This document shows positions 9,781 through 20,284 of a DNA stretch of 64,000 nucleotides, one piece after another. Position numbers and translations under genes: made by a program. Position 1 is the first letter of the stretch. Each line of letters starts with the position of its first letter. The stretch spans positions 49,140-113,139 of the forward strand of contig QAOA01004450.1 in NCBI GenBank assembly GCA_003255065.1, read 5' to 3'. The DNA comes from Cercis canadensis. Its lineage: Eukaryota; Streptophyta; Magnoliopsida; Fabales; Fabaceae. The notes under the pieces were generated by a model, which was not told the origin of the DNA, made no database searches, and saw only the letters and a program-made list of their open reading frames with translations.

Positions 9781-12700
9781 ATGGAAAATTCTGCCATTCA
9801 TGATGCTTCAAGCCCTTTCTTTCTTCATCCTTCGGATTCTCCAGGGCTCAATCTGGTGTCGCAAGTGCTCACCAGAGAAAATTATAACTCATGGCGTTGA
9901 ACCATGCGCATGGCGTTGATGGCCAAGAATAAAGTCGCCTTTGTTGATGGATCAATCTAGGTCCCTGATGCAAGCAATACTCAATTGTTCTTGGCTTGGC
10001 AGCGGAACAATAACATTGTTGTTTGTGGCTGCTCAATTTGATGTCAAAAGAAATAACTGCTAGTGTTATATACTCTGCTACTGCTGCTGACATTTGGAAA
10101 GATCTTCAAGAACGATATCAACAGTAAAATGGTCCACGGATTTTTCAACTCAAATAGGAATTAGTTAATCTTTCACAAGGATCAATGATAGTGGGGTAGT
10201 ATTTCACCAAACTGAAAGGAATCTGGGAAGAGCTTGGTGAGTATCGCCCAGTTTGCAACTGTAATTGTGGAAGTGCAAGACCAGTTGTTGATCATCTACT
10301 CCAGGAATACGTGCTATGTTTCCTGATGGGGCTTAATGACTCTTATTCTCATGTAAAAGGTCAGATACTACTGATGGATCCTCTGCCTCCCATTAATCGA
10401 GTTTTTTCTTTAGTCACTCAAGAAGAAAAACAAAGGGAATTGGGTTCATCTGCTACTCAGAATGCTGCAGAAATGGCATATGATGTGTCTCAGGCAGGTC
10501 ATAAATCCAATAATGAGGGGAGACCTAGGTATGTCAAGAAAGATAAACCAATGTGTGCTTATTGTGGCATTCTTGGACACACCAAAGATAAATGCTATAA
10601 GCTCCACGGTTACCCACCTGGCTACAAGAAAGGCAAGAATGCACATACTGACAATGTCAACCAAGTTGGTGATTCCACTTTTCTTGTTGCTGATCAGCCC
10701 CAGGAGAAATTCCAAATGACTGCGCAGCAGTATCATCACCTGATGCAATTGCTTCAAACTCAAACAAATCATCTTGCAGTGGACAATGCAAATCCCAATG
10801 TGAATGGTATGATTTTCTCTGCTAGTAGTCTCAATTTTCAGGATAATCCAAGTTATTGGATCATAGATTCAGGAGCTACCTCTCACATTGCATGTTCCCT
10901 CAATTCGTTTGCTTCTCATACACAATTGAAAAATCATTATGTCATTCTGCCAAACAAAACCAAAGTGTCAGTTTCTGCTAGTGGTACAGTTATTTTGGCT
11001 CCTAACTTCATCTTGACTGATGTATTATTCATACCTGAATTTCATGTGAATCTTATATCAGTTGGTGCATTGTTACATCATTCTCCTTATACAATAACCT
11101 TTCACACTAATTCTTTCATCATCCAGGACATCAACCAGTCGAGGATGATTGGCAAGGGTGAGCTATGTAAAGGTCTATACCTATTTCAATCAAAAGGAAA
11201 TGATGCACAAACAGAACCTGATATTTCCAGATTTACTTCACAAACCTCACTTGTAACTAATTCAAATTCTGTCATACATTCCTCAAATGTAAATTCAGTC
11301 TCAGATTTCTCTAGTCATGCCCATTTATGGCATGCTAGGCTAGGCCCCTTGTCAGACAAAGTCTTGAAAATTCTCAGTAATAAAATTCCATTTTCTTACT
11401 CAGCAACTTATAGTTCTAACACTTGCTCTATCTGTCCTTTATCCAAGTTTCGTAGACTATCTTTTACTTCACATAATAATCTGTCCAAGTCACCCTTTGA
11501 TCTTGTTCATTGTGATATATAGGGTCCCTTTCATTATGGCACACACAATGGCAAGAAATATTTCCTCACATTGGTTGATGACTGCACAAGTTTCACTTGG
11601 GTTTATTTGCTTAGAACTAAAGCAGAAGCAAGTGGGTTAATCATGCATTACTTCAAATTTATCAAGACTCAATTTGGCAGCACCATTAAGCAATTCAGAT
11701 CAGACAATGCTAAAGAGTTACAGCTCACTGACTTCATGCAAGCTCAAGGCACAGTCCACCAATTCTCGTGCCCATATAGACCTGAACACAACTCAGTGGT
11801 GGAGAGGAAACACCAGCACTTACTTAATGTGGCTAGAGCATTGTTTTTTCATTCCAAGGTGCCACTATAGTTCTGGGGAGAATGCTTAAATACAGTAGTG
11901 TTTCTGATCAACAGAACTCCCTTTCCATTGCTGCATAATCAATCCCCTTATGAGCTCTTACATCACAAGGAGCCACCATACACAGCCTTCAAAGTTTTTG
12001 GCTGCTTATGTTTTGCATCAACACCACTTTCAGAGAGACACAAGTTCACCCCTCGTGCCACACCTGCTGTCTTCATGGGGTATCCTCTTGGCTATAAGGG
12101 ATACAAATTATACAACCTTCAAACCAGAAAATTCTTCATATCTAGGGATGTTCTCTTCCATGAACATTTTTTTCCTTTCCACACCTTAAATACCACAGCC
12201 TCCATCAATATGTTCTCTGACATAGTTATTCCTCATATTCATCCAACTCATGAATTTGAACCAGTTCTTGACCCATCAAATACAATTCCTGCTCCCATAC
12301 ATACAGAACCCGCAACCAGAGAACCCATAGACATTCTTGCTTCTCATATTGATCCACCTCTGAAAAGAACTGCAAGAACCATCAGACCTCCTACCTATCT
12401 TCAAAATTATATTTGCAACATCACCAATTCTCAAGCTACCTATCCCATTCAAAACACTGTGTCTTATCATAGACTCTCATCCAATTACAAAGACTTCATT
12501 ATGCACATTTCTTCTATCTATGATCCTCAATACTACCACCAAGCAGTCAAGCTTCCTGAGTGGAGACAAGCCATGGCTGAGGAAATTCATGCTCTAGAGG
12601 CCAACAACACTTGGCATATTGTCTCACTTCCAAAAGGAAAGCAACCAATAGGCTGCAAGTGGCTCTACAAAGTCAAGTATAAAGCAGATGGCAGCTTGGA

Positions 12701-14054
12701 TATATATAAAGCAAGACTAGTGGCGAAAGGTTACACTCAACAAGCTGGAATTGACTTTCTAGATACTTTCTCTCCAGTGGCAAAAATCACCACAGTAAGA
12801 CTTCTTCTTTCCCTTGCTGCAATCAAAAAGTGGTCTCTCTGTCAGTTAGACATCAACAATGCCTTTTTAAATGGGGATTTAGTTGAGGAAGTCTACATGC
12901 AATTACCTCTAGGCTACAAGGTTCAGGGGGAGAACATGGTTTGCAAGTTACAAAAATCCCTCTATGGGTTGAGGCAAGCCTCTCGGCAATGGTTTTTCAA
13001 GTTTTCCAGCTCCTTGTTACAGCATGGTTTTAGACAGTCCCACAGTGATTGTTCCTTATTTACTTTTGGTCATGGGAATTCCTTCGTTATCTTACTCATA
13101 TATGTCGATGACATTATTCTAGCCGGACCAGATCCTAAAGTCATTCATCACACCCAACTGTTGCTACAACAGATGTTCAAATTGAAGGTCCTTGGTGATC
13201 TTCGATATTTTCTTGAACTTGAGATTGCCAGGTCAACCAAAGGTATTCATCTCTCTCAAAGAAAATAAACCCTTCAATTGCTTGAAGATACTGGCCTCTC
13301 TGGATCAAAACCTTCCACAATTCCTATGGATCCAAGCATCTCACTCAATACACATGAAGGGAAATTGTTGCCTGATGCATCGATGTATAGAAGACTCATT
13401 GGTAGGCTTATGTACCTGACCATTTCAAGGCCTAATATTACATATGTTGTTAATAAGCTTAGTCAGTTCATTTCAGCTCCTCGAATTCCTCACTTACATG
13501 CTGCATATCATCTTATTCAGTACCTTAAAAAGGCACCAGGGCAAGGCTTATTTTTCTCCTCCCAATCTTCTCCTGTAGTAACTGCCTTTGCAGATGCTGA
13601 CTAGGGAAGTTGCCTGGTCACAAGACATTCTACAACTGGCTACTGTATCTTTGTGGGCAACTCTCTCATATCTTGGAAATCCAAGAGACAACCCACAGTC
13701 TCCAAATTATCTGCAGAAGTAGAATACATATCATTAGCATTTGTCGTCTCTGAGCTCCTTTGGCTGAAGCAGCTGTGCAAGTTTTTTGAACTTCCAATCT
13801 CCTCTGTGATGGTATTTTGTGACAACCAATCCGCCATTCATTTAGCCTCCAATCCTACCTCTCATAAACGGTCTAAGCATATCGACATAGACTGCCATTT
13901 CATAAGGGAGCATGTCCATTCTGGCTTCATAAAACTAGTCCATGTCCCGTCACAACATCAGCTAGCAGATATCTTGACAAAACCGCTTCCAGCAGTTCAA
14001 TTCAACACTCTCATTTCCAAGTTGGGAGTCCTAGATATTTACTTCCCACCTTGA
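9781..14054 (+). pseudogene. gag-pol polyprotein of the copia element, interrupted by stops
   Basis: The frame starts MENSAIHDASSPFFLHPSDS at 9781. Domains in order: gag with zinc knuckle CAYCGILGHTKDKCYKLHG near 10,550; protease WIIDSGATSHIACS near 10,855; the GAG-pre-integrase motif LWHARLGPLSDKV near 11,326; integrase LVDDCTSFTW, FRSDNAKE and VVERKHQHLL; RT from about 12,560 with QLDINNAFLNGD and the intact catalytic YVDD near 13,105; RNase H with SKLSAEVEY and FCDNQSAIHL near 13,700-13,850. In-frame stops sit near 9898, 9957, 10,126, 10,158, 10,198, 11,520, 11,868, 13,266 and 13,602. Several replace the expected tryptophan or arginine (CDI-stop-GPF, DAD-stop-GS), as C-to-T or G-to-A change would produce. 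Confidence 0.92.
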
Positions 14055-14061
14055 GGGGGAG
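14049..14061 (+). promoter_or_regulatory. Polypurine tract of the copia element
   Basis: TTGAGGGGGAG lies immediately before the 3' LTR, where plus-strand DNA synthesis is primed. Confidence 0.85.
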
Positions 14062-14306
14062 TATTACGCAATATCTAACTTAAATTAGTTAATAGTTAAC
14101 TTCAGTTAGTGAGCATACCAGCTTTAGTTAAGTAAACTCAGTTAGTTAGAGTGACAATTATTATATTCTCAGATTAGTTAGATTTCCATACTGACAATCT
14201 ATATATATAAACGCTTGTATACATTTGTGAGATTAATGAGAAAGTTTATTCTCTTCAATTCATTTCTTCTGCACTTAGATCATCATTTCTGCTCCTAAGT
14301 TCAATA
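14062..14306 (+). repeat. 3' LTR of the copia element
   Basis: 245 bp with the same TATTACG...TTCAATA ends as the 5' LTR; six single-base differences were noted by eye. It is followed directly by the target duplicate GTTCT. Confidence 0.95.
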
Positions 14307-14360
14307 GTTCTTTGAGGCAAGAAAGGAGCATATATGTGGAACACAGCTTCTATTTCCTTA

Positions 14361-14841
14361 GAGTTTGTTTGGGAGTTTGAAGTGAGGGAAAAGGAAATGA
14401 GAGGAGAGGAAAGAAATGGAAATGGAGGGAAGAGAAAAGGAGGGGTTTTCCTCTCTTTTGTTTGGATGATTAAAATGAATAAAAGAAGAGGAAAGGAAGG
14501 GAAAAGTTATATTGTAAAATATTTTTACTAGCTTATCCTTTATTATTAAAATAGACATATTTAATACAAAATGAAATAATGTAATACACTTATTTCTTAA
14601 TAAAAGGGTGAGGAATTTTTAAAAAAAATAAAGAAATATAATAATTATTTTAATATATTTTCTCTACAAATCCCCAAATTTGAAGGAACACGAAAATGGA
14701 CCAAAAAGGAGTGTGGGGTTACATCTTACCCATCGATCTCCTCTTCTTTTTTAAGATAAATCTTCCAAACAAGGAAAATTGGAGCTTTATTCCTCCCCTC
14801 TCATTTCATTTTCCCTCCAAAGTAACTCCCAAACAAACCCT
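14361..14841. mobile_element. Non-autonomous DNA element with TTTGTTTGGGAG inverted ends
   Basis: TTTGTTTGGGAGTTTG at the left end is mirrored by AACTCCCAAACAAA at the right. Subterminal purine-rich and pyrimidine-rich arms (GGGAAAAGGAAATGAGAGG against CCTCTCATTTCATTTTCCC) also pair. The flanks CCTTAGAG and CCTAAGAG make an imperfect 8-bp target duplication, which favours the hAT superfamily. Only short ORFs are inside. The paralogous flanks (17,500 on the left, 20,690 inverted on the right) lack the element, supporting insertion. Confidence 0.7.
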
Positions 14842-14844
14842 AAG

Positions 14845-15262
14845 AGTTGTGTTGCAAGGATTATGGAAAAACATACTAACATAATAACATGTCACAATTG
14901 CGGAAAATTGCAATTGTGGAGGCTACCATTACTGTAATATTGCAGACATAATTGCGGCTGTGGACCTTTATTTGAGTCCCTAATAGAGTGTAATTGTGTA
15001 TAGAGTGTGGGCAATAGTATGAGATATACTCTTGAACTTCTACAGGCTCAATTTCCTCATTGACCTCCCAATGCAAGGATACAAATAATTTATTGATTAT
15101 ATGGGAAAAGACGAAATGGAGAAGCAAAAGCAAAAGTAGAAGATTAGAAGCAATTTGAGGGGTTGATGTCTTTTGATAAAAAGATTCACTCACAGTACAG
15201 AAGGCCTTTAAGCAACTTGGCAAAAGCTAGTAGGGAAAATTCAACAGGGATAAATGATAAGG
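14845..15262 (+). repeat. Left arm of a ~420-bp inverted duplication
   Basis: This block is repeated in reverse complement at about 20,285-20,695 with high similarity. Examples are the runs around TTGCAAGGATTATGG, GAGCCTGTAGAAGTTCAAG (reversed) and AAGCAACTTGGCAAAAGC. Part of the block is a small element beginning TAGGGACTCAAATAAAGG, related to the hAT MITE at 24,460. No gene is seen in it. Confidence 0.85.
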
Positions 15263-15734
15263 ATAAAGTTCTAATTTTCGTTCATAAGCATTTTTTATAA
15301 CAAATGTGCAAAATGAGAAGATGACAAAGATATATTTAGATGTTATTGATCTACTATGAAAACAATCACATAGGATACTGCTATACTGGGATCCTTACAT
15401 GAAAAAGATAAATTTTGGATACAACTATGTGCTTCAATATTAATACAATAAAGATAGAATTATTGTAAGGTTCTAAAACTTAGAACAAAATACTATAACA
15501 TGTTGAAAGGATAAAATATTTAAGCAAGTACCTGTCAAACCATAAAAAATTACCAAAATACCATTACGTTCTATATAGTTATTGAGTTTATATATGTGAT
15601 TATCGTGTTCTGATATAAACGGAATAATCACATATATTAACTAAATAATCACATAGTATCGAAGAGTATTTTAGTCATTTAGCATGATATGATATAAACT
15701 TTACAATATTAAACATTAGCATGGGCATGCATCC

Positions 15735-16299
15735 TCAAAGCTCAGCTCGAAACATTGGGTCAGAAAGGAATTTCTCAAACAATTGGAGAAGATCTTGTAT
15801 GAATTTGAAGGCGTATCCTGGTCCTGGTGGTGGTGCTCGTCTTGGCGCAGGTGGTGGTGATGGAACACGGCCTGCTCCAGCAGAATTATATATATTCTTC
15901 ACAAAAGAATTATTGGGACTCTCTGCAAATTGCAATGTCAAACAACAGCACTTGTAACACATTTATTAACTCTCAGCAGCATTAACTCTTCATGATCTAC
16001 TGATAATAAAATAGTTATCTATGGATGATTAAAATTAAACTCATTTATAACATTTTACAAACAAACGAGATAAGAAAAGAGTAATTTTTTTTTGAAAAAA
16101 ATGAGTGTTAAGGAAGAATGACACGGTTTGTAAAGTGTGTGTCTGTGTGTGTGTTTACTTCTCTGGGAATCTATTTATATAGCCAAGAGGAAGAATTACC
16201 CAAAATCGGCAGCAAGGGTCTTGCCTCCGTGACAATTGGTGTAGAGAACAATGTTTGGAAAGCAAGAAGAGAAACGAGGAAGATAGCTAAAGTCCTCAT
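15735..16299 (-). CDS. Small secreted proline-rich peptide precursor, copy A
   Basis: Two exons on the minus strand: 16299-16200 and 15922-15735, with a 277-bp GT-AG intron in phase 1, give a 95-residue protein. Exon 1 is a signal peptide (MRTLAIFLVSLLAFQTLFS...) ending EARPLLPILG, with likely cleavage near TEA. Exon 2 begins ESPNNSFVKNIYNS, continues with a Pro-rich core (PSPPPAP, APPPGPGY) and ends with a hydrophobic/acidic tail (FIQDLLQLFEKF). The inner ATG was chosen because a TATATAAA box at 16372-16365 overlaps the longer frame's start, putting transcription start downstream of it. There is no cysteine. The layout is that of plant prepropeptides (PIP, CEP, SCOOP), but none of their diagnostic C-terminal motifs is visible. 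I do not recognise the family. Confidence 0.72.
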
Positions 16300-16364
16300 C
16301 TTGTATTTGGATTCTCTATTGAAAACACACAATGAATGCATGGAGTTCTTGGATTGTGCTGCCA

Positions 16365-16372
16365 TTTATATA
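16365..16372 (-). promoter_or_regulatory. TATA box of peptide gene A
   Basis: TATATAAA on the minus strand, about 66 bp upstream of the chosen ATG at 16299. The same box stands at the same distance in copy B (26,017-26,024), and TTTATAAATAG stands upstream of copy C (29,946-29,956). Confidence 0.65.
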
Positions 16373-16996
16373 GTCTAAAATGATGAATGAGTAGGTGGAT
16401 ATTGACTATTAGCAAAAAATGGGAGAAAAAGTTGAGCCTTGACTAGTTCAAATCAGTGTGCACTTCACATGCTCCCCACCCGAACTCAACTTGGTTTTTG
16501 TAAGTGTAAAACCAAGTACAATTATGAATTTTGTTGTATGTATATTGCACTTGGAGGTGATTGTTGATCTACCCTTTCTTTTGTTGTCAATTCGTTTTTT
16601 CTCATATGATATTCCTAATAAAGACGATTTCGCAACTACAATGTGAATGGCATGGGAGTAACTAGAAAAATTAACAAACCAAAAGCCAAGTCTAACGATG
16701 TTACTTGACTGCCACATATTAATTTGTTCTATAATAACTACCTCATATTTGTTTTTAATTAGTCGCCTATTTTATAAGTTTCCCTCTTTTTTAATTTGGA
16801 CTAATTAATAGAGTTAATTTATATAAAGGACAAGGATCAATGTCACCAAACCAAGTCTTTCCTAAATAAATAATTAAGAAAAAGAAGTCAAGAAGGTTGT
16901 GTCTAACAAACCGAGTATTTATAGATTTGCAAGCTTCATTTTTATATTATAACACATGTCTGTACTAAACTACATATATATTGAATTGTTAGTTGN

Positions 16997-17515
16997 AAAT
17001 GTCATCATGTAACAAAAAATCGAAAGATACTGAGAAGTTTGTTAGATATAAATCTATTCATGGGTCTTCACTTATCAGCCTAAGCTTTTAGGTTGAATTT
17101 GTTCTTTATATAGTATCAGAGCCTCTTTGACCAAATGGTCAGGAGATTGAATCCTTCTGCCCCCACTTTTTCAATTAAAATTGAAATTTCAGCACATGGT
17201 ATAAATGGGTCTATGCTTTGTCCACGCTTCAAGCCCAAAGGGCTTTCGTGTGCGGGGGCGTGTTAGATGTAAATCTATTCATGGGCCTTCACCTATCAGT
17301 TTAAGCTTTTAAGTTAAATTGGTTCTTGATAAAGTTTTCTTGCTATTTAGTGAAAATAAATCGCAAGTAAAATGATTTTCTAATCATGGCAAGAACCATT
17401 TTCCGTTGTTTCATATCTCCATCCCCCAAAACACAATATTATTTGTTCTTTGAGGCGAGAAAGGAGCACATATGTGGAACACAGCTTCTATTCCCTTAAG
17501 GTCTAGAATGAAATT
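16997..17515 (+). repeat. Paralogue of the copia target region, copy 2
   Basis: Apart from the TRIM, this matches 9278-9434 plus 14307-14360: it runs from AAATGTCATCATGTAAC through the preserved GTTCTTTGAGG target to the ACACAGCTTCTATT stretch. It starts at the N at 16,996, so how it joins the peptide-A block is not established. Confidence 0.88.
17040..17331 (+). mobile_element. TRIM (terminal-repeat retrotransposon in miniature)
   Basis: 292 bp, flanked by the 5-bp target duplication AAGTT (17035-17039 and 17332-17336). Two 71-bp terminal repeats, 17040-17110 and 17261-17331, begin TGTTAGAT and end TTCTTxATA. Directly inside the left repeat is TAGTATCAGAGCC, one base off the initiator-tRNA-Met primer site. 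Directly before the right repeat is the polypurine tract TGCGGGGGCG. The interior is only 150 bp and has no coding capacity. The paralogous site at 9,325 is uninterrupted (GAGAAGTTTTCTTGC), confirming insertion. Such elements move with proteins from other retrotransposons. Confidence 0.93.
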
Positions 17516-18548
17516 GCCCTAATATCTTCCTTAGGTTACAATAAAACATACTGTAAAAGTGTTGCATTATAAAACACACCCATATTATTCTCTTCTTTCT
17601 TTGAAGGAATGCCACAGCCAGCTTCTCCCTCAATTCTGATGGATAATACGTAGAATAAGAGAAACATATAAACATATACATCAATATAAGAAAAAACAAG
17701 GAAACAATAGCAAGAAAATAATGAAAGCTTTGGGAAAGAGAGAATGAGAGAGGGAAAGAAAATTCAACATACGTTTGGAGACTAGAATGAGCTGAAGTAG
17801 ATGGAGGAAGAGGAAATATAGGATCTCTGTGCTTACAATACAACCTTGCATTGGCACAATTTTGTAGCGTTTGCCCATTGTCTTTAACACATAAATGAAT
17901 ATCATGAAGTTGAATGTTGTTAATTAAAACTATCTTCTTTACAACTTATGTCTGCTGTAAAATTTGTGCTTGTCTTAATGGCATCCAATATACTTTTGGA
18001 GACATAGGAATTCCATTTGGATGAATGCCTAAAAATAGAAGGCATGGTATATAGGTTACTTAGTTGTGCGTATGAAATAACTGAATTTTTTTGGATCAAA
18101 TATAAATACATGGAGCCAGCCCAGTCCTTGCTACTCTATTAGCATGCAATAATATAGACGAGGTGACATTTGTTGAATAAATTAAATTCCATTAAATTCA
18201 TTAAAAATATGATCAATTAACACAAATTATTAGAAAATATGAAGATTATATACCTGCATTTTGCAACAATGTAAGAAGATCATTTTTTTTGTTTTGCAAG
18301 AGCAATTGCATTTCGGAAAAATTCTTCTGGTTTGAACTTGTTTGAAGAACAGCTTCCATGCATGTCCCAAATCCTACGCCAATATTTCTTGCTTATTATT
18401 TGCATCAATTTGGTATGGCCAGTAAGAGAGGAGATCTTCTTTGAGTTTTTCAAACTTGCAACGTATTCCACGTACATACAAGAAAAAATGGAATTATTAA
18501 TAATTTATTGTAAGAGTAAAATATATATATTTTTTCTTTAATTTATTT

Positions 18549-18697
18549 TTTATGTCACTTTAATCCTCAGATAATTACATTGTCTGTCAAATCAGTCAAC
18601 CATAGCAAAACAAAAAAAAATANTTTTGTGTCACTTTAATCCTCAGATAATTACATTGTCTGTCAAATCAGTCAACCATAGCAAAACAAAAAAAATA
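18549..18697. repeat. Duplicated flanks around the N at 18,623
   Basis: About 74 bp before the N (GTCACTTTAATCCTCAG... through AAAAAAATA) is repeated after it almost unchanged. It lies in intron 1 of the RNase pseudogene. A contig-end overlap explains it better than biology. Confidence 0.75.
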
Positions 18698-19163
18698 ACT
18701 TAAGGACTGATTTGACGTGCAGAGTGATTATTTGAAGACTATAGTGGCACCAAAACTAAATCAATGACTAAAGTGACGTTTAAAGAATAATTTAACGATG
18801 AAAAATATATTTAACTCTTATTGTAAACAACAAAAAGAAGTTATTTGCTTATACTTTAAAGAAAATATTTAAAAGTAGACTTTACCATAGCATCAGTTGG
18901 TTTTTCACTTGCTTGACAATGTCTGGGTTGCTTCCATGCTTAACTTTTGGCCAAAATCCACGAATGATAAAATATTGCTGGAACGGCACAGGTGGTTTGC
19001 ATTTATTAATTTTACTTGCCCTGCAAAAGGAGTTTGGCCATTCTACGGCAATTTTAAAATTCTCAAAGCTCGCCGGAGGATGGGATGGCGGTGGACGACG
19101 TGATGGCGGCCAAGGAAGAGGTGGAATTCTAAGAGGGGGAAGACAAGCGACTAGCTGGACTTC

Positions 19164-19387
19164 AAAGACATCAAGCAAAAAAAATTTGGGACTAGGTACT
19201 CTCTTCTTATCTATCTCGTTGTTGCATGAACACAAGCAAGATCCCACCAACTACAGAAGAAACAACAAATGGTTCAAAGACATCAAGCAGAAGATTTTTG
19301 GGACTAGGTACTCTTTTCTTATCTATCTCGTTGTTGCATGAACACAAGCAAGATCCCACCAACAACAGAAGAAACAACAAATGGTTC
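19164..19387 (-). repeat. 112-bp tandem duplication in the RNase signal-peptide exon
   Basis: 19164-19275 and 19276-19387 are two near-identical 112-bp units covering most of the leader and the following NNEIDKKRVPSPK segment. Because 112 is not a multiple of three, the duplication breaks the frame. The inner unit also has a TAG where the outer has TTG. Together with the downstream Pro-rich stretch (RIPPLPWPPSRRPPPSHPP) it makes the amino end unlike ordinary T2 RNases. Confidence 0.92.
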
Positions 19388-19407
19388 TTCACAGCCATTT
19401 TTTGTTG

Positions 19408-20284
19408 ATTTTATGTGCCACTGACATAAAATCAATATGGGTACTTTTGTAGCACTTTCAATTTCCAAGGGTTTTACACACTAAATTTGAGTTATATTAT
19501 AAACTGACATAGTTGACATAATATGAATTTTATTAGATTTATTAAAAAAAAATGTATATAACTAAGCTGTGAATTCAATAAAATTTAGATTATGTTGATT
19601 ATATTAATATGATACAATATAGATAAACTTAATTAAAACCCTTGGGATGTGACATAAGTCATTATCAAAAGGGTGTAACATAACAAACACCTTGAATGAT
19701 ATAACGATTATTTTGTTATGGGAGATCAATTTTGTCTTGCGTGCAAAGCGAGAAGACAGATTACCAAAAGCCCTTAAGATATTCGGTCATGTTGATTTTC
19801 AACAACTCAAATTATTCTGGTGCTAAGAAGCTTTGGTAGTGGTTCACTCTTCACTCACCTAATAGAGAAATTTAGAATAAACTATTTAAGAAGTCCATCC
19901 TTTTATAAGTTTTAAGTGTTAAAAATAGTGAGTATTTTGTATAAAAATACTGTGTAACTCGATGTAAGAGTACTGATTCAATTTTAGGTGTACATGCTTG
20001 TGAACATATGCTATACGGCCGAAGAAATACAAAAATTAACGTTACTCTTCAATATGAAGTGAAATTTGATGTCTGCTTAATTAAAATGGGTGCAATTGAG
20101 AAAGAAGAGGCGAGGCATGCATGCCATAATATTTCAGGATTTTTTTTCTTGAAAAAAAAAAGGACGATTGAACTAAAAATTTAATTTAATGGTAAGTAGT
20201 TTGATCGTAGTTTCTTTATACTTAATTATTTTGTCTAAATATTATCAAATATAAGCTAACCCCACAAAGATGACAACAGTTATA
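19408..20284. other. AT-rich spacer upstream of the RNase pseudogene
   Basis: No coding region, RNA gene or clear repeat is seen. It would hold the old promoter of the minus-strand RNase gene (immediately above 19,398), but no TATA box could be assigned with confidence. Confidence 0.5.

Larger units (their letters stand above)
9435..14306 (+). mobile_element. Complete Ty1/copia LTR retrotransposon
   Basis: The element is 4,872 bp and is bounded by the 5-bp target duplication GTTCT at 9430-9434 and 14307-14311. Its two 245-bp LTRs begin TATTACGC and end TTCAATA, so it has TA...TA-type ends rather than TG...CA. A primer-binding site and a polypurine tract lie in the expected places. The order gag, protease, integrase, RT, RNase H on the plus strand defines copia. 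Six differences were counted by eye between the LTRs (about 2.4 percent), so the insertion is fairly recent, but the reading frame already holds many stops. The paralogous segment near 17,450 has the uninterrupted target site. Confidence 0.96.
15240..16995 (+). repeat. Segmental duplication, copy 1 (carries peptide gene A)
   Basis: This 1.75-kb block is a direct repeat of about 24,930-26,655. Similarity is high over its whole length, including flanking sequence, peptide gene and intron, with small indels. It ends at the N at 16,996, so its true right end in this copy is hidden by a contig join. Confidence 0.9.
17770..19398 (-). pseudogene. RNase T2 / S-RNase-like pseudogene
   Basis: The minus strand shows the scattered parts of a secreted T2 ribonuclease, an RNA-cleaving enzyme family that includes S-RNases of self-incompatibility. 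Exon 1 (19398-18886) has a signal peptide (MAVKNHLLFLLLLVGSCLC), then FENFKIAVEWPNSFC (conserved C1) and FIIRGFWP (C2). The catalytic histidine of the usual F-x-I-HG-x-WP is replaced by arginine. Exon 2 (18454-18254) has FEKLKEDLLSYWP and, in another frame, RRIWDMHGSCS, the second catalytic motif with its His kept. Exon 3 (from 18028) has GIHPNGI, SILDAIKTSTNFTADISC and NIQLHDIHLCVKDNGQTLQ, each in a different frame. GT-AG boundaries are still visible. At least four frameshifts, a stop in the second copy of the leader and a 112-bp tandem duplication make it non-functional. Confidence 0.85.

Noticed and set aside
15721-16378. Plus-strand ORFs across the peptide genes (15,721-15,957, 16,118-16,378 and their copies at 25,397 and 25,767)
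   Set aside because: They are shadows of the minus-strand exons. The minus-strand reading has signal peptide, splice sites and a TATA box; the plus-strand one has none.
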